Below, piece by piece: positions 44,012-53,533 of a DNA stretch of 64,000 nucleotides. The notes beneath the pieces are model-generated. The model saw only the letters and a list, made by a program, of their open reading frames with translations. It had not been told where the DNA came from and did not search any database. The number at the start of each line of letters is the position of its first letter. Position 1 is the first letter of the stretch. The position numbers and the translations under genes are program-made. The stretch comes from Blepharisma japonicum (Eukaryota; Ciliophora; Heterotrichea; Heterotrichida; Blepharismidae). Location: NCBI GenBank assembly GCA_949751835.1, contig CATKHK010000116.1, forward strand, positions 1-64,000, read 5' to 3'.

Positions 44012-44236
44012 TTATCTTAGTTGTAAAACCATATGGATTACTGCTCCAGCAGTTAGATTGTAGTCACTTAGCCTGCTTTCGTCATTCAATTGGCGTCCTC
44101 CGAAAATTAATCGAATTTGTTCAACGCTAATTCCTTCCTTCTCTTGCAAGGCTTGCTTCACTTGAATAACGGTGTTGTCAAGCTCAAAGTTCATAGGCTG
44201 CTTCTTCCCAGTCAAAGTTTTAATAATGATTTGCAT
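44012..44236 (-). CDS. Ubiquitin-like protein lacking the C-terminal GG
   Basis: Protein of 74 residues that aligns with ubiquitin without gaps: MQIIIKTLTGKKQPMNFELD, then KEGISVEQIRLIFGGRQLND and SDYN, ending VLQLR directly followed by TAA. The hydrophobic patch residues Leu8 and Ile44 are kept, with Lys6, Lys11, Lys27 and Lys33; Lys48 is Arg, Lys29 and Lys63 are Ala. The protein stops exactly at the position of ubiquitin Arg74, so the Gly75-Gly76 needed for conjugation is absent. It could act as a free ubiquitin-fold protein. A missed 3' exon is possible but there is no intron signal at the end. NEDD8 is the nearest alternative family. Confidence 0.85.
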   Translation of the reverse strand: MQIIIKTLTGKKQPMNFELDNTVIQVKQALQEKEGISVEQIRLIFGGRQLNDESRLSDYNLTAGAVIHMVLQLR

Positions 44237-44537
44237 ATTTATTATAAGAAAGGGACAGATTAATAAAAGTATTGTCAGTAATCCAATAAACTTCTAACAG
44301 ACAAAGTAAGATAAAATATATGTCAAAATCTATTAAATTTATTTTGCTTGGATCTTTTTAAAATAAATATTTAGATTATTAATTATTAAATTATAATCTT
44401 TTCTAAAATAAGTTTTAGAGAGATAATAATTTCTGGTACACTTAAAGATCATAGAGCTTGGATATTTATTATGCATCTTATTTTAAATGGCTTAAATTTT
44501 ATTTCTCATCACATTTATGCATTAATTATCAAGAATA
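44237..44537. other. Short intergenic region, no gene seen
   Basis: About 300 AT-rich bases between two minus-strand genes. An AATAAAT element lies directly upstream of the ubiquitin-like start. Nothing else seen. Confidence 0.5.
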
Positions 44538-46142
44538 TTACGAGGGGCATTGCCTGTCTCTATCGGTTAGTGGCGCATAGTTAACAGTTTGAGAACTGTG
44601 GGTTTGAAGATTTCCATTTTCGTCCTTTTTCACAATTGTAATGTGCTGAAATCCACTTATAGGCCCTACTGGTGCCATTAGCACCCCACCAGGAGCAAGC
44701 TGCTCTAATAATGGCTGAGGGATTTCTGGGGTAGCTGCTCCAATATGAATTACATCAAAAGGTGCATACTCCGGCAGTCCTATTCGTCCATCTCTATGAA
44801 CCATTCTCATTTCTAAGTCATTTTTCTGCAATAAGTACAGATTAGATTTTCTAATGTTATCTATTGCTTGATTTATCAGTTCTTCTATATGGTCAATCCC
44901 ATACACCTTTCCTCTCCCAATCATTTTTGCCATACATACTGTCAAATAGCCACTACCGCAGCCTACGTCAAGTACTCTTGCTCCAGGTACAAGCCATGGC
45001 TCAAGAATTGACAAGGTCATTGCGTGCATATGAGGTGCAGAAATTGTTGTATTGAAACCAATACGCTGAGGTCTATCTTCATAAGGGTTGCTTTCGTCTG
45101 GTATGAAATCTTTGCGATCTGTAGTCTCCATTACTGCTCTGACACTTTGGGTTGAAATCAGACCTTCAATAGCTAAGGTTTCTACCAGTTGGACTTGCAA
45201 AGGATTGCTATGCACTACTTCAGCTGCTGGAAGCACCTCAGGAGACCATTTAAGCTCATTTTCCATAGCTATTTCCTGAGAAGTTAGTCCTTCAACTGAC
45301 CTCAAAGCACTATCAAGACTGATATCCATATTAAAATTCAAATTTTCTGCTTCCTGTTCCAAAGTTTTTAATTTATCTGTTAATTTGTCTTGCTCGAACG
45401 ACAGTTTATTTATTGACTGCACCGCTTGAAGTCTTGCAGGCCCAGCAATTTTAGAAATTTGCCTCATAATGCCATCTATATCAGAAATTGTTTTTTGCCT
45501 TTTTTTGACGATATCATCACAATATTCCACATTTTCTTGGATTCTTTTGACGAGTGCGTTCACAGGCCTATTTAAGCTCATGACGAATTCTTTCTTCTTT
45601 TTATCTATAGCTTGTAAAAGCGGTTCAAATTTCTTATCAATTTCTTCTATTGCTTTAACTTTCTTTTCCTCTACTTTATTAAAGATATTCACAGACCAAT
45701 CTCGTTCTGATTTAGCAGTACTGAGAAGGTCTTCTGCTTTTTTCTTTGCTTCTTCAAGCTGCTTATCAGTGCCTTGTGTAATAACAGTATCATCTATATC
45801 GTAAAAATCATGCTTTTTATGCTTAGTCGCACAGCGGGAACAAAACGGAACATTCTCGTCTAAACAGAAAAAAGTGGCTTCCAAGTTCTGGTGCTCTGAA
45901 CAAGGAGCTAAAGGCTCGTTTTTTGACTCTGATAAGTGCTGCAAAACCAATATATTTTTCTTCATTAAGGAAACTTCTCGATAATCCTTACTTCTGCAAT
46001 GAGGGCAGTTCAGAGCGCCCATTCTTCTTTCCATTGCGGAAATGCATTTTAAACAGAAGGTATGGCCACAATGGAGCACCAGAGGGGAGCCTTCGCTGCT
46101 GTTGAAGTCATGAAAGCAAATTGGACATTGAAAAGATTCCAT
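44538..46142 (-). CDS. TRIM-type RING/B-box/coiled coil fused to protein-isoaspartate methyltransferase
   Basis: A single uninterrupted frame of 534 residues without TGA or introns. RING finger: Cys6, Cys9, Cys25, His27, Cys30, Cys33, Cys46, Cys49 (CPIC, CGHTFCLKC, CPHC). B-box about residues 81-111 (CSEHQ, FFCLDENVPFCSRCATKH). Coiled coil about 125-275. Residues 314-534 are a protein-L-isoaspartate O-methyltransferase: QVQLVETLAIEGLIS, GFNTTISAPHMHAMTL, motif I VLDVGCGSGYL at 390-400, YAPFDVIHIGAATPEIPQPL, and APGGVLMAPVG. PIMT methylates damaged Asp residues and starts their repair; RING/B-box/coiled-coil proteins are usually E3 ligases. TRIM proteins normally end in SPRY, NHL or similar, so the PIMT end is unusual. 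It suggests coupling of protein-damage sensing to repair or ubiquitination, which is inference. Confidence 0.9.
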   Translation of the reverse strand: MESFQCPICFHDFNSSEGSPLVLHCGHTFCLKCISAMERRMGALNCPHCRSKDYREVSLMKKNILVLQHLSESKNEPLAPCSEHQNLEATFFCLDENVPFCSRCATKHKKHDFYDIDDTVITQGTDKQLEEAKKKAEDLLSTAKSERDWSVNIFNKVEEKKVKAIEEIDKKFEPLLQAIDKKKKEFVMSLNRPVNALVKRIQENVEYCDDIVKKRQKTISDIDGIMRQISKIAGPARLQAVQSINKLSFEQDKLTDKLKTLEQEAENLNFNMDISLDSALRSVEGLTSQEIAMENELKWSPEVLPAAEVVHSNPLQVQLVETLAIEGLISTQSVRAVMETTDRKDFIPDESNPYEDRPQRIGFNTTISAPHMHAMTLSILEPWLVPGARVLDVGCGSGYLTVCMAKMIGRGKVYGIDHIEELINQAIDNIRKSNLYLLQKNDLEMRMVHRDGRIGLPEYAPFDVIHIGAATPEIPQPLLEQLAPGGVLMAPVGPISGFQHITIVKKDENGNLQTHSSQTVNYAPLTDRDRQCPS

Positions 46143-46268
46143 TGATATTTATTATCAGAATATGTGATGAAATGCAAAAGCAAAAATATATTCTTGCATA
46201 ATAGCATAATACCGACCAGTATTGCAAGAACAGTTGATTTTAATATATAAATATTAAGCAATTAATTA

Positions 46269-46772
46269 TTATAAATTTTCGTAGTCAGGAGGAGTGGGGG
46301 GATTTGCATCATCTGGAGGACAATGGAAAGCATGCTCGTCTTCTCTTCTCATGGAAACCTCTTCGAATGTTTTTTTAACTTTATCTGTTATATTATCAAG
46401 TATGCTTTTTGTGCTATCCTTAAAGTTTTGAACCATTGGTGTGTTGCTTCACTCTTTTGTTTTGTTTATCCCTTTATTCACTCTATTTTCAAGCTTAGAT
46501 ATTGCGCTTACAGTTTTTGACTCTCATTCTTTTACAGCAGGCTTTTCTGTGATTTCTTTGACCTTATTAGTTACTTTATCTCCCAACGATCTTGCAGCTG
46601 AAATTGCAGAATCGAAAGTGCCTTTCCAAGAAAAGTCTATACTCGACTTTTCACTTTTTTCTATACAAAAAGACTTAGCTTCTTCTTCGCAGCTCATTAA
46701 TAAATCATCCTCTAAGTTTAGCTGCTCTTCTTGGTAAATTTTTCTGTCAGATATTTCTTTCAGCTCTTTCAT
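46269..46772 (-). CDS. Helical hypothetical protein, 167 residues
   Basis: Two TGA-coded Trp join the frame. Mostly amphipathic helix with repeats near AARSLGDKVTNKVKEITEKP and KDSTKSILDNITDKVKKTFE, ending in a proline-rich tail PPDDANPPTPPDYENL. The helical 11-residue-like pattern recalls lipid-droplet or LEA-type amphipathic helices, but I cannot assign a family. Start MKELKEISDRK at 46772, stop TAA at 46269-46271. Confidence 0.65.
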
Positions 46773-47046
46773 GGCAATTTTTCTTTCAGGAAACTACAAA
46801 AATATTATTATTCTTTATATTTAAAGATCATAAGATGATTCAACCGTTCTAATTAGTTTTACTTAAAATATTTTTACTTTTTCAGCTGTTCTTACCAATT
46901 TAATTTATTATAAATTTGTGAGAAATTAAATTATTTCGTATTTGTTGAGGGATTCTATGGGGTATACTTGTGAGACTCAGCTTTTTGATGGCTAGCCTGT
47001 GAAAATTTATTAGAATATCAATTAAATAAATTTTTAGAGCTTAGGA

Positions 47047-49770
47047 TTAATGAGAAGTAATTTGGTAGACTGCGCCAGTCCAAGAAAAGAAAAGGGCGCT
47101 TTGGTGATAAGACGGCTTTAAAGAAGCGTTCATAAGGTTTCCAGGGATTATTGCTCTACCCCCATCATTGGTATTAAGGAGTGCTATTATTTTCTTTGTA
47201 TCTTTTTCAAGAATTTTGATACCTCCAATTTTATCTATCATTATGATAAATTGATCCATAATTAAAATGTTGGAAATAAGGAATCCCTTTAGCGAGACAT
47301 GCTCAAAATTCAATGTATCAGTCAATGAATACTGTAAAATTCCATCTCTGCTATCTATTACATAAATAATGTTTTCTTCTGAGCAAAGACCAATAACAGA
47401 ATTCCTGATTCTTGTAGTTGCAATGTTTTCAATATTCATGCCATCTCCAAGTCTTAATACAAAAATATGTTCTTCAGCTCCAACTATCAGTTTATCTTCA
47501 TGCACACAAAGAGCCTGCACTCCATGAGGGAAAAATCCTTTATAAAGCTCTGTAAAACCTTCTTGAGAAATAATTGTGACAATTCCTTTACTTTCTAATG
47601 TCTCGCCTCCTATTGCAATTCCATCATACTGAGGGATATTCGCCATACAGTGCATTTTTTCTAAGTTTGTATAGCTTAAACTTGATGAATTTTCATTGAA
47701 ATTATAATCAGATAAAGCTATATGATCTGCTACATCTCTATATATATAAGCTATTTTATTTCTGTTTGGCAAGTATAGCAGTCTTTTGATAGATCCTTTT
47801 ATACTTATCAGCTTCTTTCTATTTAAAGAATATGGCATTGGGTTTTCAAGAGCAGCTATCAATATATCTTTATTTATGCATATAAAATAAGAATCGTCTA
47901 AAGGGCAACCGCTCCGCATATCAATTTCAATTGGCTTGAATTCTAAATTTTCATTATACACTAATATCGCATGATCAGAAAGAGCAACCAGCCCATCTTT
48001 ATATTTAAAAAGCGTCACGGGCTTATGGCCAAGTTTTCGATAGATTGGAGGATCGGAACATACAATAAGATTCCCATCTCTGCAGCCAATGAACATTTGA
48101 TTCCACATAAATCTACATAAATTTTACATGATTGAATGAGGGATTGCGGACTCTTGGGAGGCATAAACGAATTTATTAATTAAATTCCCATTCATATCAA
48201 GTTGCAGAGTTTCACAGGACTGTAAGCCTATATAGATTCCTTCATTATGAATATTTATCATAGAAACGTCAAAATTTGGTAGTTTTCATAGAATTTCTAA
48301 AGCAGAATTAAGCATCACCAGCTCTTGGCTAGAAAGAGATACACATATGCTAGAACCTGAGATGCAGGCTCTAATGATATTAGAATCAAAACTTTTTTGA
48401 TTCGCGCCGTTTTGGATGTAGTTTGAGGTTATGTGTATTCATTCTCCATTAGATTTCCCAATGTCTATATAGCTTTCATCTACTAAGCCTAAAACAGATG
48501 ATTGGATTGGTTTCATTGTATTGTAGTCAAGAGCTTTAACTCCTTTTGTGTAAAATAAAAATATGATATTTTCAATTGTCTTCGCCCAAAGGCAGGATTG
48601 GCCGATGTCAGGCATTTTTACAACAACGCTGAAGGTTAAGCCTTAATAAAACTTACAGTTTGATAGCTCTAGCAATGAGGAACTTTCTCCAATTCCACAC
48701 GCAATAAGTATAGCTTCAGAATTAATTTCATTTTCTTTTTCATCCTTTTTTATTGTAATTGCATCAAGTATAGCTCCATGTGCATATGATGGGATTTTTA
48801 AATCTCCATTAGTATTTAGGTTGAAACCTCTAATTTCTCCTTGCTTGCCAAAAATATAGCAAAAGCCGTTAATTGCAGTGAGAATTGAATCTTGAGGGAT
48901 TTTTTTGAAAACCACCGACCCTTTTCTTGATATCATAAATATTTGTCCAATATCATTATTGACATACATTTCATTATTACAGATAATATGAGAACAATAA
49001 ATCCCAGAAAATTCAATTTCATCAAACTCATCTTGATCGATTGTTTTTTGATTATATTTCAAAGCGTGAATTATATTTTCATAGAAAATATAAATTTTCT
49101 TATCAAAATATACAAATGCTGTTGGGAATGCGTCTCCATTTTCAAGTATAGGAGAGAAATGTATAAATGTGCTTAAAGAGAGCAATGAATTATTCACTTT
49201 GTATTCTTTCCAGAAATATAATGGATACTCTCCTGTAGGGTTTCTACATAAGATCATCAACGTTTTTTCGTCGATGAAATTAAAATCTACAATAAATGAC
49301 TCCACATCAATTTCAAACAAGAATGCAAGCTTCTTTTCTATTTCATTCCATTTTAGTATCCAGATATAATCCTGTATTAAAGAAGCAGCTATCATGCCAT
49401 CATTACTTGCTTTTATTCCTATACAAAATTGCTGAATTTCGTTTTCATTGCTAACCCTCAATTCATGGCAATCTATTACTTCAAAGTATCCCGTACCTTC
49501 AGAAAATTCATATATTTTAAGTGCAGATTTAGACGCAACACATATTAAATCTTTGCCACGTGCCGAAATTTTGCATGAGCTAAAAATATGCTCATTAAAA
49601 AGCTGTTCATGTATCAGGATGAGCTTTTCTGGCTTTTCTTCATTGATGGTGAAGACTTGCAAAGATTTTTCTTTAATTCCAATAATCACATCTTCTGATT
49701 GTAGAAATTTGCCTGGGTAAACAGATAAAAATTCGCTTTGGGATTGAAGGAGCTTTATGCCAAAATCCAT
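47047..49770 (-). CDS. Large beta-propeller-like protein (DDB1/CPSF160/SF3B3 superfamily?)
   Basis: Two 15-base introns, at 48642-48656 (GTAAGTTTTATTAAG) and 48113-48127 (GTAAAATTTATGTAG), join three exons into 897 residues. The protein is made of repeating beta-strand blocks (LICVASKSALKIYEF, GMIAASLIQDYIWILKW, DGILQYSLTDTLNF, GGIKILEKDTKKIIALLNT), as in multi-propeller proteins. The start resembles the N-terminal propeller of the MMS1/DDB1/SF3b130 group (ADaptors of ubiquitin ligases and mRNA processing), but it lacks the usual C-terminal helical domain and is shorter than DDB1 (about 1140). No membrane segments. Assignment to this superfamily is tentative; generic WD-like protein is the alternative. 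Confidence 0.6.
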
Positions 49771-49806
49771 TTATAGTAATCTAATTAATTTTGTGGGCTT
49801 AAAAGC

Positions 49807-50064
49807 ATGGATAGTTATGAAGAAAGCATAGAGAATCACGATAAAAACGCAAGCAGCTTTATTTTTGCGTTCTACGTTTTCGCGAGCTGCATGATCATGA
49901 TGTATTTTATTCTTGGTATATGGATCAAAATGCAAATGTCAGAAATGACATTTTATGAAGCGCTTAGCAGTATTATAATTTGGCAGCCATATTCAAGACT
50001 AAGAAAGCTTATAAATTCAGTCAAAGCTTGACTTAATTTACAGAAAAACTATGATCAAGTGTAA
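49807..50064 (+). CDS. Small single-pass membrane protein
   Basis: Protein of 85 residues, extended through one TGA-coded Trp at 50029-50031 to end LNLQKNYDQV. One hydrophobic segment at about residues 18-40 (FIFAFYVFASCMIMMYFILG) with acidic residues before it and basic residues after it, so the N-terminus is probably outside. Its ATG is only 36 bases from the start of the divergent propeller gene, so the two share a very short bidirectional promoter. No family recognised. Confidence 0.65.
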
Positions 50065-50237
50065 TTAAGCTTTTCACAAACGATTAGCATTAATTATATT
50101 AGAGTACAAAGCAGTTCGCGTAATCATAATTCGCATATAGAGAAAATATTATTTTTTACGTAATGCGTGAGCAATTAATGATACTTTTTAAGCTCTATTA
50201 GACTTAACATTATGAAGCAAATATAAAAAATAAATAA

Positions 50238-51293
50238 TTATGCTCTAGACATTACTGGTAAATCATGTTTTCTATCTGGTCTACCCCATGATAAAGTATA
50301 TAGCCTCTTCCCAGATATCTCCGCCAATGCCTTAGGCGTGGTATTCCTAACCAATGCATTGAACATGGAATAAGTCTTCGAATATTCAGTTGCATTTTTT
50401 CCAGTTATTTTCCACTCAAAATTATGCAACCCAGCCAGCATAAGCATATTTCCATATGTTGGTTCTCCCCAAGATTGTCCTGCCTGAGACGGCCAGATTT
50501 CAAAAATAGTGCCATGCCACCTTCCTTTTAAATATATTGGGTTTGTGTACCAAGGATCCAAAGCAATATTGATCAAGTTTCTCCTGCATACTTCTACAGC
50601 TTTATCAAAGGAGTCGCTATAAGTAGCAGCTGTTCCAACCCCATATGCAATCATCCCATTGCCATTCCCCATATAAAGCAGGGTCCTTCTGCTGTTTGTC
50701 CTTTGTAGTGCAGATATATTAGTTGACGTCGAAGAATCAAGAAAAATCACGTGAAAATCGTCCTCAGCAGAATCTTTCCATATAGGCTCAAATTTCATAT
50801 TTTTCAGTGTTTTTAGGTCAAAGCCAATGCCAGGCTCCCTTTGTTCAACTAATGTGCTACTACTGATGACTTTGTCTTTGATGTTCTTGATGTATTCTTT
50901 TTTTCTGAACTCTTCATGCATTTGTAGCTCAGCTATACGCTCTTCGTCTGTTTTGAATAAGGTTTTTTCATAGTCTCTGACATGGGCTTTCTTTTCAGCT
51001 TTTAATATGGATGACCATTTAGGCTCTTCTTTGGACTTGAACTCTTTGAGGAAATCATTGAACTCCTCATCAGTCTTTGCGAGTTTTTTGACGGATTCAC
51101 TCAGAGACATCCCAGGAATTGTGGTTTCGTCCTTTGCAAGCTTTTGGAGTTTGGCTAAGCGGTCAGGATCGTGCAAATAGTCTGCTTTTCTTTGTAGCCC
51201 GAGAGGATTTTTTTTCTTTGGCAGCGAAAATCTGTGAGAAGCTGATAAGCCTGAAAATTTGGCTGAAAAGTGCCTGATGCTAAGTCTCAGCAT
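50238..51293 (-). CDS. MRPS5: Mitochondrial ribosomal protein uS5m
   Basis: Protein of 351 residues. The N-terminus MLRLSIRHFSAKFSGLSASH is basic and hydroxylated without acids, a mitochondrial presequence. The C-terminal half has the uS5 second domain: LLYMGNGNGMIAYGVGTAAT, FDKAVEVCRRNLINIALDPWY, and a following KGRWHGTIFEIWPSQAGQ instead of the bacterial loop. The first half is charged and specific to mitochondrial forms. It is part of the small mitoribosomal subunit. No introns or TGA. It leads a tightly packed minus-strand run of genes. Confidence 0.85.
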   Translation of the reverse strand: MLRLSIRHFSAKFSGLSASHRFSLPKKKNPLGLQRKADYLHDPDRLAKLQKLAKDETTIPGMSLSESVKKLAKTDEEFNDFLKEFKSKEEPKWSSILKAEKKAHVRDYEKTLFKTDEERIAELQMHEEFRKKEYIKNIKDKVISSSTLVEQREPGIGFDLKTLKNMKFEPIWKDSAEDDFHVIFLDSSTSTNISALQRTNSRRTLLYMGNGNGMIAYGVGTAATYSDSFDKAVEVCRRNLINIALDPWYTNPIYLKGRWHGTIFEIWPSQAGQSWGEPTYGNMLMLAGLHNFEWKITGKNATEYSKTYSMFNALVRNTTPKALAEISGKRLYTLSWGRPDRKHDLPVMSRA

Positions 51294-51348
51294 TTAAACC
51301 TTTATAAATGTCTTACCATATTCTTTAGAAACTAAATTAGAATTAAGC

Positions 51349-51996
51349 TTATAAATCAGCTTGTTTTGGTGCTTCTCTGCCACCTCGTTTCTTACAAACG
51401 TAAAGATAGTGGACATTGGGCTGGTCTCTGTCGTCTGTAGCTAATGCAGCTGTGCTTGCGATGGTTGGCTTTTGGACTTGGTGGACTGTGATTTCCCAAT
51501 TGTACTCTGATTTGTCAAGATACGGATATCTATGAGGAGGCTGCCCATAAGTGATTGCAACGTATACTCCTGTGGGGGAAAGAACTCTATACACTTCAGA
51601 AATCATTTTGTTGGCATGGGTTGTAGAGTTTTCTCCACAAAGTATGGCATCAAGAGTGCCTTTATCAATTACTGCGTCAAATGTCGCATCATCGAATTCC
51701 ATATTTCTGCCATCCATATGAAGAAATCTCATAGTCTGTTTGTCTCTGTATTTCTCTTGCATAGCCTTGATTACTACTTGACTGATATCAATATTAATGC
51801 TATTAATAAATCCTTCATCATACATTTCTTCACTTAAACGTGAATTCCCACATCCAAGGTGTAAGATCTGATGTGTGGGAAAGACATACTGAGCCAGCAC
51901 ATCTTTAATCCCACTTCATCTCTGGTACCAATCAAAGGGCTCAGCGTCTCTTGTGTATCTTTCTTCCCAGTATTCTGCTTTTCCGTATTGTGCCAT
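51349..51996 (-). CDS. Class I methyltransferase, METTL13/EEF1AKMT4 type
   Basis: Protein of 215 residues; the true start at 51996 (MAQYGKAEYWEERYTRDAEP) is recovered through one TGA-coded Trp. Motif I is ILHLGCGNSRLSEEMYDEG, followed by INIDISQVVI, FLHMDGRNMEFDD and DAVIDKGTLDAILCGENS, the typical set of the EEF1A lysine methyltransferase 4 / METTL13 N-domain family. These modify elongation factor 1A or related proteins; the substrate here is inferred. It is 35 bases from the stop of the polymerase subunit gene upstream. Confidence 0.87.
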
Positions 51997-52031
51997 TTGC
52001 TATTTAATTATTCTAGAAATAGAGAAAATTA

Positions 52032-53510
52032 TTATTCACTTATATCACACAGCTGGACTTTGAGGGAAATCCCTGATATCGCTACAAAGGTGGAATATCG
52101 TGAAAAGTGGCCGGGATTTACAACTTTGGAGTCTTCAATTGAGTGGTTGAAGTAGCGGGTGTTGTCGGCTAGACAGATAAGATCAGGCTGAGATTCGATT
52201 CTTAAGGCATAATCATAGTCAGGAAGAACTTGAGTGTGAAGTGTAGGGCATAAGTGGCCTTGTTTTAAGATAGTATGAGCTAGATGAGCATCAGGATTTG
52301 GATTTTCTTCAAAATTTGGCTCTACAGCACTGTTTCGCTGCAGGGTTCTTAATTGGTCAATTCTTGCAAAAATTAATTTTTTCCCGCAGAATAGGATTCT
52401 TGTAGGGTTACTTGAGGATTTTCAGTGCTTTAAAGACTCAAATCCCTCTGTCAGATTATTTGGTAGCTTTTGCTGAGGAAGAAACATCCCAAGCCCAGGA
52501 TCGTTTGGGCCTGGAATAAACACCCACATAGCATTTTCTTGCAAATTTGGGTATTTTCCTATCAAATTAGCTAAATTTGTAAACAAATTTTTGTGATTAT
52601 AAGGATTTGCTTGAGGCTCAGAGCTAAAATTTCCCATCAAAACGAATAAAATATTGCTGAAGGCTTCATAGCCTTTAAATAATTTATCCAGAAGTTTCAT
52701 TACTCTAGGATCATTTAAGTGCACATTTGATAAAGCAATAATTACACAGTTATCAGGCCATTGGCATGTTCATAAGCTTTCCGTTCCTTTTCTCTGCTCA
52801 ATTAAATATTCCCCACCAAAAATATCAATATCTGAGTAAATGCTACATGCAGGAGGCTGCACGATGCAGCTGACATATAAAACTCCATCAACATGCCTTC
52901 CTTGTACAAGGACTATGCAGCCTTCACAAAAAAATCCCGAGTTTTTTTCGACATCGTATATATCTAATTTTACAGTTCCATTAAAATCTTCTAAATACCA
53001 AGTTTTCCCATCAATTTTAGTGAGCATTCCTAAAATGATTTTTTCATTGTTGCAACCGATTAAACTTTCTACTTCACTGAACGGAACTGCTGCTTCATTT
53101 AAACTAGGATTAAAAGTCTTATGTTTCTTTATCCTAGATCTTGCTATAGCAAATCTTTCTCTGTACATCATATGTTTTGATAATGGCGCGCCTAAAAATG
53201 ATGGAGGTGATGCTGGAACAAATTTTTCATTTGAGTTAAAAGTATGCTTCGGTAAATCTGTAAACACATCAATTACAACGATTTCTTTTGACTCTTTGAT
53301 ATCTGAGCTTGCAGTTTCCTGTATTACAGACTGCAGCTGATCCACATCTACAACATCAAACTTGCTTAAATCAGAAATGATATCATCAAGCTGCTCTTCA
53401 CTATCATAATTTTTATGCTGGGCATAAGACATCAAGTAATCCAGCGCTTGTGGACGTATTTTAATTCCTTTTCCCAATAAATAAGAAATTAGCGCCCTTT
53501 TATCGTTCAT
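52032..53510 (-). CDS. POLE2: DNA polymerase epsilon subunit 2 (DPB2)
   Basis: Protein of 492 residues through two TGA-coded Trp. The N-terminal helical domain (KRALISYLLGKGIKIRPQAL) matches the Dpoe2NT domain. Then comes the OB-like region with GMLTKIDGKTWYLEDFNGTV and the calcineurin-like B-subunit domain with VIIALSNVHLNDPRVMKLLD, FVLMGNFSSE, WVFIPGPNDPG, and SPACSIYSD-like blocks. It ends with PGHFSRYSTFVAISGISLKV, typical of B-subunit C-termini. It is the conserved non-catalytic subunit of the leading-strand replicase. A GTG six bases before the ATG is open but ATG at 53510 is the natural start. Confidence 0.9.
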
Positions 53511-53533
53511 AGTCACTTTATTTATTAATCTAC

